The notes under the pieces were generated by a model. It was not told where the DNA came from. It searched no databases and worked only from the letters and a program-made list of their open reading frames with translations. 64,000 nucleotides of DNA from Psilocybe azurescens (Eukaryota; Basidiomycota; Agaricomycetes; Agaricales; Agrocybaceae): positions 350,626-414,625 of the forward strand of contig JAJIRX010000489.1 of NCBI GenBank assembly GCA_023853785.1. The letters are read 5' to 3'. The stretch's first letter is position 1. Each line of letters opens with the position of its first letter. Positions 36,129 to 47,898 of this stretch are shown piece by piece. Both the position numbers and the translations under genes were made by a program.

Positions 36129-36557
36129 TTACAATCCGCAAACGGTAGCTGCGACCTGAGTGGCATTTATAGGAACCCTGCCGAGTTGTTGTGCTTGGTT
36201 ATTAGTTAATTTATTCATAGCACCCAGAGCGATGTTGAAGTTAGGGGTGGCGACATCGATGGCCAAAATGTTGATACTGGTCGCGATGCCCGAAGAGTTG
36301 GTGAAAGTGAGCTGCCAACACGTACCACAGGCGGCAGAGTTGAAGCCTGTGACGGCAGGCGCGCCACCAATGTTGGGGAAATGGGGTAGGGAGCCAAAGG
36401 TTGTGAAGCCTTTGGTCAGTAGGCCATTGGGGCCATCAGAGCAGGCGACCGTGGCGAGTGATCCATTGGCGTTGTCGTAGACTGTGTCGAAGCTCGTGGT
36501 TAGGGCTTGGACAGCGACTGGGACGAGGACAAGAGAGAGAACTGCAGAGAATTTCAT
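36129..36557 (-). CDS. Cerato-platanin family secreted protein
   Basis: Small secreted, expansin-like double-psi beta-barrel protein found in the walls and secretions of filamentous fungi; members bind chitin oligomers and act at surfaces. Single exon, 142 residues, the usual family length. Signal peptide MKFSAVLSLVLVPVAVQA; then family blocks TTSFDTVYDNANGSLATVAC, FPNIGGAPAVTGFNSAACGTCW and INILAIDVATPNFNIALGAM; four Cys (VACSDG, AACGTC, TVCGL) forming the two expected disulfides. It ends in the family-typical VCGL. The start is the ATG at 36557; the frame extends three codons further only with a non-ATG codon. It lies tail to tail with the ABC gene. No sign of damage. Confidence 0.95.
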   Translation of the reverse strand: MKFSAVLSLVLVPVAVQALTTSFDTVYDNANGSLATVACSDGPNGLLTKGFTTFGSLPHFPNIGGAPAVTGFNSAACGTCWQLTFTNSSGIATSINILAIDVATPNFNIALGAMNKLTNNQAQQLGRVPINATQVAATVCGL

Positions 36558-37535
36558 ATTAGGCAAAGGGTTAAATAATTGTCAGGACGTTTGGACAATA
36601 TGTATTGACGGGTTCCGAGACTACATGGTACCTTTTATACTTCTGAATCTAGTACTCAGGTAAAACGCGAAATCTCGTGCGCCCTGGAACGAGAACCATA
36701 CCCAGTTGTTCTGGAGCATGTGGACTCAGCATTACTGGTCTGGATTTGGGCAGAACATGGAGTAAGGTCTGACCATATTATTTTTGCCTCTTTGGCATCG
36801 CAGAGAAGGTCGGCAAGCAGCCTTAGGCCAAAAGTCAATATAATTCGGCCCATTTGATATTTAGAAGCAGAGTCCAGTGGGGTAGAAGAGGATGGAATCA
36901 GGCATAAAGAAGTGAGAGGCGACAGAAGACCGACATCTCATGACCTCGAGTCGTTCTATTTTGATTTTGTAAATCAAAGAATGCCTTGGTCTGAGAATGT
37001 AGAAGTAAAATAACCGCGTATTCTTGCCCTTCAGTCGGCTTAGAGTCATCCATGAGTCATGACTCTGACAAGGATCGATGTACAGTCATTCATGTTGGCC
37101 TTTTGACCTGAGAAATCAATGGGGATTCGACATTGATTCGACGTTTCCACTCTTTTCCAATTCTTCTCCGAGATTTTTCAGACAAGAAGAGTGACTGTGT
37201 ATTGACAGATAGCATCGTGTTCGTGGAGCCATATAAGCGGGTAAGAGGGTATACAAGAGTTCATCGTGAACGTTCAAGACTTGTTCAAGACAATCCGTCG
37301 AGAAAAGTTAAAAATGATGAAAAATTCAAGAAAAATTGGGATCCTGGGTAGAGTTATATGTCACGGGAACCGTGACTGTGACATGACTACATGATGTTAT
37401 CGAGGGACGTCCATTGTCCTCGAAACCAAATATTGACATCGCCACCATTGCGGCAACGTTGAATGGCTATGACCTCCTCTCTTGTGACTGTCGAACTCAA
37501 ACTATCAGTCTGCCTACGCGCAGCGTGCATCTAGC
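36558..37535. other. Divergent promoter region of cerato-platanin and TIP genes
   Basis: No gene is recognised in this 1-kb stretch between two divergently transcribed genes. Short frames (36656-36853, 36861-37049 minus; 37133-37351 plus) lack motifs. Confidence 0.5.
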
Positions 37536-40261
37536 ATGTATCTCAGACGTCCTGGAAGACGGCGGAATATCTTTCTCTTGTCGTCAATTCTCATATCAGC
37601 CTATTATGTCTCGCCTGGATTTGCTATTTGGCCATTTCCACCGAAACGGTTTACTGGAAACTCCTTGGTAGATGCAGGTGCACTGGGACTTAGTGGAGAC
37701 GGAAGGGTAGTAGCCTTTGGAGACTTTGACGGCGACCAATTGTATGCCTTATGTTGTTCGTCCAGAATATAAATCATTGATTTCCCTTGAAGGCTTGATG
37801 TTCTTGTGTTAGGATCGGACCAACAGACGCTCTCAGTTCACCATTGGAACCATGGTATTAAACCAATATCTGATGGCATTCTAGCTCAAACTGACTATGA
37901 TATGGCAGATTCATTTAGCTTTGTCGATGCAGGCACCTTTAAACATCCCTCAAAAGTCTACAACATAGTCCCAGGAGACTTCACGCATTCTGGAAAGCTC
38001 GACATTCTAGTGATGAGCCAAAGCCAAACGAACAATCAACTAGACCTAACCTTATACCCTTCACTACCTGGCGATGGATTTGGTGAATCTTCACATACAA
38101 CACTATTGCTCAAGCGCTAACTGATTCGCAGATGTAAACAATCCCCTAAAACTACCACCTTCAACCCTTTCGCAACCTATACCCATTGACGTTGACGGAG
38201 ATATGAAGATAGATTTGCTAGGCCTTACTCCCTCTTCAAAAGACGCATCCAACAATATATTCCAAATCTGGCAGAACACATGGAATGCATCATCTCCGAA
38301 TCCAGTGTTATTCGACATGTAAACGTTTTCATCCTTTGCATTGTCACACAGAAATATTGACATGGCGTACAGACAAGATGCCAATTTCAAAGGGCAGCAA
38401 TGCACAATATCAAATCCACATAGCAATGCTGTTGTCGACGTTGACGGTGACTGTCTAGCAGGTACATGAAGGTGTATTCCAGCATTAACCTCCCAAACTA
38501 ATGTATCCATTAGATGTGTTTATCGTATGTGACGATGGGAGAGGCGGGAAAACATATCAAATATGGGTGAACGCAAAAGATGAAGGGTTTTCTCTCTCCC
38601 AGCAAGGCAACCTCCCAACTGGCACTCAGGCCATGTCTTTTGCTGACATAGGTATTTATATGAGGAATCAGCAAATTCTCATCCCCTAACCATATTACTT
38701 TTTAGATCGCGATGGTACCATTGACATGATTTTCTCGACATGCCAAAGCGTCTCGTCTAGTGGCGTTGGAGACAACTGTTACATCAACATCGCATACAAC
38801 GAGCAACTCCCACTCTGTTCTTCGTCGACCGAATCGGGAGTCAAGAAAGGCGTCCGCTTCTGTAGACGCCCCGAAGATCTCTGCATTGCAGATCCGAACT
38901 TCAAGTATGACTTAACGGATAGCCCTAGCAATTCTGTAAGCAACAATCACTCGAAATTCTCGTCTCTTCGGAAGCTCACACGCAAAACTAGAATTTCGTC
39001 AAATTCCCACTTTCATCTTTATTCCCTTCATCGCCGTCCTTACTTGTATCAGACACATCGTTCTCTCCATCACTTCCCGTTTCTCTCAAGTTGGGCGATG
39101 CCAATCTAGATGGTTTCCCTGATCTACTAACAATAACAGTGTCGGGCAAGGACCGCATCCCCAATTTGGTTTATTCTGTGCCCTGTGCGGCTGGAGTTGT
39201 GGGCTGTGCGAAGGACGGGACGGGACGCCGTGGATGGGAGGTAGCCTCCAAGGATATTTCGCCACTACAGACCATCAAAGATGCGAGGTCTCTGAGCTTC
39301 ATTGACATGGACGAAGATGTGGGTCATATCGTTTTGGGGGTTCATAGAAATTTTGTTGACATGATTGTCTTGCATAGGGCACCCTTGATATCATGGTCCA
39401 GCGTTCAGGAGATGATGGTCATGGTCATTTCCTGTTTATACAGAATAACTTCTATTACGATGCGTTCTTCCTCAAGGCTATTGGTACGTCTCCCACTCAG
39501 TCTCAGTTGTCTATCGCGTGCCAATCCGCTACGTCAGTGCTAAATGGCGCGTGCGATAATGGATGGTGTTATAGCCCAAATGGCTCTGAGAGATATCATG
39601 TAGGGGATTTTCTATAACGTCCAGTTTCTCAGTGCTGAACCCTTCGAATAAAAGCCGTTCGGTGTTAGCTACTCGGGTGCGACATACAAGTACACTGTCC
39701 TAGATACTTCAGGACATCGTTCTGCAGCTCAAGGTACGGCACCCCATCCTCCATTTATCAGAACGCTTTCAGGCTGACTATGACATCTTCCTGCACAGTC
39801 GGTCAGCTCCCTCAAACTTCGTATCACTCCCTCCAAACCCCCTACTCATTCTTCGGACTGGGGCGCACAAACAACTACATCGAGAATCTCTTCGTGGGCA
39901 CAACCATCCATGCACCCGAGCATTATATCAACATGGAAGGCGTCATCCCGAACTCGAAGGTTGTCATTCTGCCGTCGGCAGTTGAAGGCGAGGCATGGAA
40001 GCGGGAGTTGTTTTTGAGACCCGGAGAGTGGATCCCCTGGGTGACGGTCACTGTGGTGGTGGCAAGTATGCTGCTAGCGATGATTGTGTTTGTGCTACAT
40101 TTGAACGAGAAGGTGCGTTTTTCATTCGTTGTGGTTTCTCTGCCAAAAATTTTCCATTGTTTTGACATTGATGTTGGCCATTCTTTTTTTTTTTTTTGCA
40201 GAGAGAAGATGAGCTGGAGCGAAGAAAGATCTCTCACCATATTAACTTTGATGCTCTATGA
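37536..40261 (+). CDS. TIP/ITFG1-like FG-GAP repeat membrane protein
   Basis: Homologue of the T-cell immunomodulatory protein (ITFG1), a conserved type I membrane glycoprotein with an integrin-alpha-like beta-propeller. N-terminal hydrophobic signal (NIFLLSSILISAYYVSPGFA); Ca-binding FG-GAP loops of DxDxDG type: FGDFDGDQLLDVLVL, DVDGDMKIDLLGL, DVDGDCLADVFIV, DIDRDGTIDMIF, LGDANLDGFPDLL and DMDEDGTLDIMV; conserved Cys (NGACDNGWCYSP); a family block VVILPSAVEGEAWKREL; one TM helix (WVTVTVVVASMLLAMIVFVL) and a short basic tail ending HHINFDAL. About a dozen exons with short GT-AG introns (first intron 37742-37792); all junctions I traced stay in frame, so the gene looks intact. Fungal function unknown. 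Confidence 0.88.
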
Positions 40262-40381
40262 TCTGAACGAACTATCCATCGTCGTCGTTATTATTGTACT
40301 ATGTTCCGCGCTTCAAGCATCATATCATTTATGCTCGACACTAATTACCTTGTATGTAAGTAATGTTGATTCGGAAGATGA

Positions 40382-40653
40382 TAGTCGAGTCATAATTCGT
40401 GTTTCCCTGTCTTTGTTGAGATCTGTATGTGAATTTGGGAACTACCGGTTGAGAGTTCAAGTGTCTGGGCTGTGGATTGCAATTGCGAATGAGTAGCATA
40501 TATTTAAAGGCAGGTAGTAGTCGAGTCATAATTCGTATTTCCGTGTCTTTGTTGAGATATGTATGTGAATTTGGGAACTACCGGTTGAGAGTTCAAGTGT
40601 CTGGGCTGTGGATTGCAATTGCGAATGAGTAGCATATATTTAAAGGTAGGTAG
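40382..40653. repeat. 136-bp tandem duplication
   Basis: Units 40382-40517 and 40518-40653 are nearly identical, starting TAGTCGAGTCATAATTCG and ending before tacattg. The array begins 120 bp after the stop codon of the TIP gene, probably in its 3' UTR. Confidence 0.9.
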
Positions 40654-40772
40654 TACATTGTCCCGTTTAATATTTGTCGTTTATACCAATAGTAATCAGC
40701 CCTGAGTCAGTAAACATGAAATAAGATGTGTAGAATACCAAAGTTCATTGTAAAAACCAGAGCAGAGTCACA

Positions 40773-42582
40773 TCATCTAGCAACAGGTGTCTGAACCTGC
40801 CCCTGCTGCTGCTGGATCTTGTTGCTGGACATTCTTGCCTTCACGAAGTTCCTGCCTGCGCGCTTCAGCAGCGCGCGCCGGCCGATCCCGCGCATGTCGA
40901 CGTACACGAGGCCGACGTTCCGCGCTGTGCCTGCCATGAGCAAGGAGGAATGCGCGGCCTCTGGTCCGTATCTATAATAACGAATGAGCCAATGAATATT
41001 CCTATTCAGATTGGAAAAGGTGGGAACGTACTTATGGCCTACGACACGCCCGATCTGTTCTGTTCCTGTGTCGAGCATTTTTCTGGTGGAGTGGTCGATG
41101 GTGGATAGGATCAGGTCGGCTGAGATCAGGATGTGGTCTTTTGTCGACAGCCGGGGTGGGAGGGGAGGGGGTCCAGCAGGAGCGAACTGAGCCTGGGATT
41201 GTGAGCGAGAGGGTTGAGGCGAAGGCATAGGCATAGGAGAAGGAGATCGGCGCGGTGGGAGAGGTGGCTTTTCAGCGTGGAACGAGTTCGATTTGTGTAG
41301 CCGGGGTGCATAGGGCGGTGGGGCGTGCAAGGAGGAGGGCGAAGGGGAAGGAGAGCGCGTCGGGGCGCGGACCGCCCCGCAGATAACGACCCACCAGCAT
41401 TCGCACTCGAGGGCCCGGGCTGTCCCTGGCCGACATTGGCGAAGTACTTCGTGCGCTTCGGGTTCGCGCCGATCGCGCGGCGTATCATCTTGTCGATGAG
41501 GCCGACGGTGTGGGCGGAGACTTTGACGGCCTGCCCGCTGTACGCGTGCACGGTGGAGAGGTTCTTGCGTGTCCTTTCGGAGGTGAGGAAGGTGAGGGCG
41601 CGCGGGGGGCACCGGGGGCGGGCCTGTGCCTGTAGGTGACGCCGAGCCGCTCTTGCTTGCTGTTCCGCTTCCGGATGTGCTGTGGTGCGGCGATGGCGCG
41701 GAGTGCGAGATGTAGAAGGAGGATGCAGTGGTGATGGTCGTGATCAGAACGTTCGTGGTCATCGAGATGGCATGGCTGGAAATACGTGAACATTCATTCA
41801 AATTTAGCATCCATTAGATTGTTGGAAAGGCGACAAATTACATACCTGACGACGTTAGCGGATGAGGTGATCCAGTTCCTCTGTTCGGGGGGCACGGTCC
41901 TGGCGAACGCCTCTAGCGCATTGGCGTCCGATGCGGCTGGGTCTTCATCGCCGACTTCGATGATGACAGGGTCGTTCTCGTGTCCCTTCTGATGCATGAC
42001 GGGATCTTCCCTGATCCTGAACCGATCCTCCACCTCGCCAACGACTTCTCCGGTGTCTTCGTTGACCATCACAAGCTGGCCGCGAAAGTCTTTGTTCGGC
42101 CCGCCTTTCAAGTCGACCCTCGTAGATTGCCCAGCGATTGTCGTTGGAGACGTGGCAGAGGAGCCACTCCAGTTGCCTGTGGCGGGCGAACTAGCCTGAG
42201 GCCCATGATACTCAGCAACATACTGCTCCAGGATATTCTCAAACGCCTCCAGCTTATCCAAAAGCTCATGGTTGCCGTTATACCCCAGCACATTGATCGT
42301 CAGCGTCATCTCTGGCTGATCAGGCTGAGCAGGGGAGAACGTGTATACCCGTTGGCCTGCGACATCCGTGCGCCAGACGACGCTGGTGGGGTCGATCGGT
42401 GCCTCTGTGGTGCCGACTTTCAAGACGAGATAGACGTTGCGGGCCTCTGTGTCCTTGGAGTCGTAGTTGGGCATGGAGACGCTCTCCAGAAAGAGGTCGC
42501 CGTATTCTGTGCGAGCTCCTGTCCATCCGAGCGAGGCGCCTGGTAGACTGAGGAGCATGAACGCTTCCGGAGCGGTAAACAT
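40773..42582 (-). CDS. Senescence-domain protein (spartin/ERD7-like), two compensating frameshifts
   Basis: Contains the C-terminal senescence domain shared by spartin and plant ERD7 proteins, which in studied members binds lipids or lipid droplets. N-terminal domain from MFTAPEAFMLLSLPGASLGW (ATG 42582), then EQRNWITSSANVV, intron 41776-41845, SHAISMTTNVLITTITTASS, AYSGQAVKVSAHTVGLIDKM and RRAIGANPKRTKYFANVGQG, a Pro/Ser-rich linker, and a C-terminal part (ILISADLILSTIDHSTRKM; then a 54-nt intron ending near 40970; AGTARNVGLVYVDMRGIGRR). Two breaks cancel: a G6 run (plus strand) at 41604-41609 has one base too many and a C4 run at 41375-41378 one too few; between them the frame RALTFLTSERTRKNLSTVHAY is the conserved one. 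An upstream ATG (about 42756) could add an extra exon. Confidence 0.75.
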
Positions 42583-43531
42583 GGTGTGTATGAGGGGGAG
42601 TAGAAAAGAAAGGAAAGAGAAATAGGAGTGGACAACTAAAGTTGGAGAGTGCGACCTTGAAATACGTCGTCTGGAGTCTCTGTTGTAATCGCCATGGTGG
42701 TGCCGAGACCATTAGGCGTCTGCACCGCATTTAGGTTCCTTGTCTTGGCGGTCATCAGAGCTCCGGAGGCGATGATTTATGTCTGTCGATCCAATATACT
42801 TGAGAGGAGCCAAAATGGTACATGATATTCGGGTCTGCAGAGGGAGGACGGAGAACGGAAATGTATGATCTTCCGTAGCAGTGCACGCAGACGCAGTGCC
42901 ATGGAACTTGGCGCCATTCGGTCACCGCCTATAGTAGCCGTCTATACTTAGAAGATCTTTCCAGGAACAAGACCCTGGCTCAAGGTTTCTTGACCTGTTA
43001 GACCACGAAGGCAATTGGAAGGATTGAAATCTATGGTAAAGCTAAGTAAGATATCAGAGGTGCCCTGAGACCATCTCTTCGTTTCTTGGGATCATCCAGG
43101 TAACGGCAGACGGAGATACTCACGTCGGAGTAACCGATTCTATTTTCTAAAAAACTCTATTAACGTAACGAACGTCGCAGGCAAATCCAGGGATGACAGA
43201 GTAATAAGAATCGACCTAGGGCGTCATCGTCTTTTCTGGGGCCTTTTAATTGACTGAACAAGGTTATTGTGGCGCACATCATATATTCGACTCGGACCCC
43301 GATGTAAGAATTACGAAATAGGATCGGAATGAAAACATCCAAGTATTTGATATAGATATATTCAAGGCCAATACATCTTGCTATAAATGGTGGGAAACAA
43401 AAATCATAATCGTTTACAAAGTCATAAGTACATAGTACAAGCCCATCTCCGGACAGTTTCATAAACTGTAGATCTTAGATTATAGTGAATCTCCCGAGGC
43501 TAAATTGACCTCCCGGCTATGCCTCAGTCTC
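42583..43531. other. Spacer, no gene recognised
   Basis: 5' region of the senescence-domain gene and 3' flank of the F-box gene. A 100-codon minus frame (43160-43462) has no motif. Near 43255 a string resembling gaacaaggttattgtggcgc is nearly repeated near 47291. Confidence 0.4.
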
Positions 43532-46328
43532 CTACTTAGCTTCCACGACCTCCTCTGCTCGTGGAGGCCACGCACGGAAACTTCTCCGAACACATTTCGA
43601 ATCAATCATGGTAACAATATCACTTTCTGACGGTTTAGCAATACCATGCCTATACCAAAAAAAAACATCAGTCAACAAAAATGTACGTATATGTACAGAG
43701 AAAAAGAAGAGTGAACACGTACTGCTTCACGACGTGCCGTCGAAGATTAACACTATTCCCGGGCTCACTGCAGTGCACGCAGGCCAGATCCTTGTAATCC
43801 GCGTGTGCTCGCTTGAGCTCTTCTTCTTCATTCAGGCGCCTCCTGATCGTCTCCGCGTCCTCGCCTTTAAGCACCTCAATCTTCACATCCGAAAGTCCTA
43901 AATTTCCCCCATGCTTATGTTTCTTGTGCACCTTGTCGAAATGGTCAGGCTGTAACATAATAAGGTAATGCATAAGCTCCAGTGACGGCCAGTGAGTAAG
44001 ACGATAAGACATACCACTAAATCCCACCGCATAATGCACCGACCAAAGTGCAGGTTGTTACACGCGAGGCACTCGATAATCGGGTCAGCCGCATCCATCT
44101 CCGCAGCAGTCGTCTTCGCTGGGTCGAGCCCACACATCTCCACGACGTCCGCCAGAATCGCCCGGCTCTCCACATCGAAGCTAATAAATCCAAGTCTATT
44201 CCAAGACGTCCTGTATGTCACTTTCTCCAGCATATAGAAATCCACGACCTCCGACTTAGGCCACTCAATGCGAACCGCGCATTCGTGCGCGAGCACCCGC
44301 GGGTACCGGATGACGTCCGGCAGAGGGGCGGACTGATACGATGCCTTTTTGAGGCAGGTCGCGCAGGCGAATGTGGTCGTGGCCAGATCAAGCACCGTAG
44401 CAGGGTCGAAGACATATTTAGCTTCTGCATCTGCGGATATGAGAGCAAGCAGCTGGTCCGTCAGCTGCACTTGCAGTTCCTGCGCAATTTCGGGCAGCCT
44501 GGGACGGATGGGATCCAAGTCCGCTGGACCTGAGATGTCCGGTGTGTTTATGATGAAGTCCATAATTTCTGGGTGGTAGAAGAAGTCCGCCACGTCGATG
44601 GCGATAGCGTCGGGGGAACAGACATCCTGTAGGTCTTGATGACCTCGTGGAAGAGAGGTAGTCGGTCTAGAAGGAGTCGCTTGCGATCGCGGACGAGCCT
44701 TTCCTCCCTGTACCCTCTCATGTATTCCTCAAGTGCCGGAAGTAAGTTCTGTATGACTGAAATGACATGAGAAATAAGATGAGCTGAGATGGTCGGAGTC
44801 GTGGACGTACTTCGCTCAGTGAGGTCCTTCTGGCAGGCCTTCACCACAGCAGGTTCTTCGGCGAATGTCGTTTCTTTGTATTCAGGGTTCCATTGTCGTA
44901 TATCGCGTACTTCAGCTTGCCATCCCACTGTTTCGAGACGCTCCAAAAGACTGGTAGAGGCGAATGAGCAATACACGATATACTTGATATAAGGAATTCA
45001 TACATGTTTACACGTCCCTGGTGCACAGAATTCTTCTCCTGGTCAAGCAGTGCCTGATAAGTCTGGTGCCAGGCCATGCAAGCATTAGAATGCTACATAG
45101 AAGAAATATGTTCAGCGCAAGTCACGCAGAAGTAAAAGAGCACTCTTACTTCAGTTATGGCCCGATACTTCGTTATCTCGGCCTGAAGCCATTCAGTCCG
45201 ATTTTTGCTTCTTTGTATTCATTTTCCCATTTCAGCTTCAATTTGGAACAGTAGTATTGGTCGTGTCCCCGGCGACCCGCTGGGTGGGTGGGCGGATGTG
45301 AGCGAGCGATGTATATGGGAATTATGATTAGAGATGAATTTACGCGTACCTGACCGCATTACTTTTGGGACAAATACACGTAGAGCGTCCAGTTCATCGA
45401 CCAGTTCATAGTGCGATGGGGTCCCAGGTAGAGGACCCCGTAATCGTCGAAAACTACAAAATATGTTAAGTCAATGATCATGGTTAACGTAGCACTGATG
45501 ACTGCTGCATTGTTGCGTACCTCATGTCCATGCATTTTGTGCATAGTCTGGTCCGAGCGGCCCATATGGTGTACACGTTCTTGAGAGTGCGTAGACAGTT
45601 CTGCGTGGGTTGAGTTCAAGAGTGGGATGTCAGAATTCCGTTATCATCATCATCATCATGTTAAACCGACGCGAGGAACAGGAATGGCACGTACATGGCA
45701 GTCTTTGCCGAAAGCCAACCGAGCGTATTGCGGCTCGCTCAAATCGTCGGGGCAGTCAGGGAGTCCTGGAAGTTACTGCGCGCAGCTTTCCAGATTGACT
45801 TGTTCTTCGACGACATAAGGAAGCCGCGCGTCACTTCGCTTGCCCAGGCCAGGTGAAGAAGATCCAGAGGATCAAGTCGGCCGAAGATCTAGATGTGGGT
45901 TAAGTAATGGGGTTGTTAGTCTTCGGCCTCGCGCATTGAAGCGTGTAGTTAGAAAAACTCACTTCGAATACTACATCGATGGGCATGTTCTTCAGGTCCA
46001 TCAGACCTCCTCGTTTGCCCCGAGCTTTCTTGCTGGGTGGTTGGCTTTGAATGGTAGCTTTGGGCTCTGCCCGCTTCCTCTTGCCTTGTACTATTTTCCT
46101 CTTCCTGACGGGCTCGTCATCGTCTTCTTCTTCTTCTTCTTCTTCTTCTTCTTCTTCCTCCTCCTCCTCTTCCTCATCATCTTCTTGATCTTCTACGTCT
46201 GCCTCCTCAAAAGCGTCATCCTCTGACGGCGCGTCGGGCACGGTACGGTCAACTGTCAACTTGGACCCGCTGGCCGTCGCGTTAGTCACGCTATGGGCGT
46301 TGGTCTGCCGCGCAGAGCGACGAGCCAT
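43532..46328 (-). CDS. Large F-box protein, second copy, with three frame breaks
   Basis: Paralogue of the gene at 23122-25712, same exon order. [14 protein letters not shown] start, acidic low-complexity run (Glu-rich, from a CTT/CTC array at about 46122-46170), basic KKARGKRG, then the F-box (IDVVFE, intron, [15 protein letters not shown]), [19 protein letters not shown] with TKCMDM, the helical middle ([20 protein letters not shown]), [14 protein letters not shown], and Cys pairs [17 protein letters not shown] and CVHCSEPG. It ends [15 protein letters not shown] at 43532. Single-base shifts are needed near 45770 ([13 protein letters not shown]), at T5 45202-45206 ([10 protein letters not shown]) and at G5 44612-44616 ([15 protein letters not shown]). 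It is a pseudogene if these are real, but two of the three fall in homopolymers. Confidence 0.75.
46122..46170. repeat. CTT/CTC trinucleotide array inside the F-box coding exon
   Basis: On the minus strand it encodes a run of Glu. It keeps the frame and would be a length-polymorphic acidic segment in the N-terminus of the F-box protein. Confidence 0.85.
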
Positions 46329-47898
46329 ATTGGGGGGAAGGAGAGAGAAGAGGATTCAACAGTTCGAATAAGGACTTGAACACTGTTTGTATAGTTTCGA
46401 GAACAATGGTGGTGGTAAGAAGAGACAAGTTGAACTTGAACATTGCCATCAATTTATAGCGTGCCATAACGGCGCCAATTGCGACCATGATGTGCACGTC
46501 TTGTCACAAATGGATCGCGTAGCGTCACGCGGTTCAGACGCGACCTGTGACAGCCCCTATTGTGCTTTACCGTACTGGTTGCCTCCTTGAATACTGTAGC
46601 TTGTTCGACTATTCCAGGCTCTTCTATAAATATGGTGAAATAGACACAAATAAGACTTGCATTGGGGTTATACTAGGATACAGTTGGGTTGGGTAATGGG
46701 ACTGGACTACTTTTGCAATTGGCACTCTCTAACTCTGGCGGAGGGAGTCTCCCCAGCTTTGAACGCCCGAATTATGAAGACTCGTATCCAGAGAGGTTGT
46801 ATCACAGAATATTGGGATACTCCTGTGTTTTGAACGTGGTGTGAGAAGGATCAATATCGTACTTGATCGCAAGACTCGACAGTTCCGTACGTTCACGTTG
46901 CGTCGAGAATGGTGGTACCAGCTGCTCTTCTTCACGTTTATTCCAAGTAAGTCTCCAAATACAAACTTAAAGTTGGACGTTGAAACGTTGAACTCAGAGC
47001 GTGTCGTGTCGTGGTGGGCAAACATGACACGGGACGCGGCACAAACCATGTCGAAGTTCCGAAAATCTCCACAACCGATCTTGCTTCAAACCTTCATGTA
47101 CAAGCCCCTCTACAACTATAGGTCTCATCATAGCAGGAGATTTCTGAAATCGAGACTCTCCTAAACATTGAAACTTCGAATTGGCCGGCCCCGAATGAGT
47201 ACGGCAAGGTCGTCTTGCCACTGGTTGATGAGTGTGTAAAAGTGGCTCAAGTCGAGGAATTCTATCGTTTCGATTTGATATACTTGACGAACAGGGCTAT
47301 TGTGGCGCACATTACCAAGCCCAGCTCGCTATAACCACAAGGTCTCACAAGGTGTGGTACTTGGTGCCGAGCTACTGTTTGTCAGGACCACCCGACAGTG
47401 TTCTTAAAGCGCCTGCGCATTGAGTAGAGAGGTTATTTGCTTTCTTTTGCTGTCTCGCTAATCAAACGCAGGTGTTGGATATATGCGCCTTCTGTGTAAG
47501 CCAAGTATTGCGGCACCGCTATATTTATGATTTGACAGCACCAATCTCTTTCTAGACATTTGATAAGGAGTTTCCCGGCGACTGACTGCATATCGGGGAC
47601 GATCTCAATCAATGAATCACGACTCGACTCTCGATGGGACAATGTGGCTTCCTACCTCCGGTAGTTCCGAGATAAGGAGAACTTATTCCTAGACAATCAT
47701 TCACCACAACCGATTTAGGTCAATCAACACTGGTACGTAAGTACTTGTCTGCGGAGTCACGGACAAGGAAATACACGTGAATTGTGACGTGTATGTTGTG
47801 TTACACCCGTGTGACTGAAGGGTGTCTAACAAACATACATAGACCGCCTTTAGGATCCGGACTATGGCTCAATAAAAATATCTCACAAAACGAACACC
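46329..47898. other. Divergent promoter region, no gene recognised
   Basis: 1.6 kb between the divergent F-box and kinase genes. Frames of about 105 codons on both strands (46729-47049 minus, 46841-47164 plus) overlap each other and lack motifs. Confidence 0.45.

Noticed and set aside
43255..47315. Short shared string near gaacagg(g/t)tattgtggcgcacat at two intergenic sites
   Set aside because: Only about 22 bp, with no ends or duplications; too short to call a repeat family.
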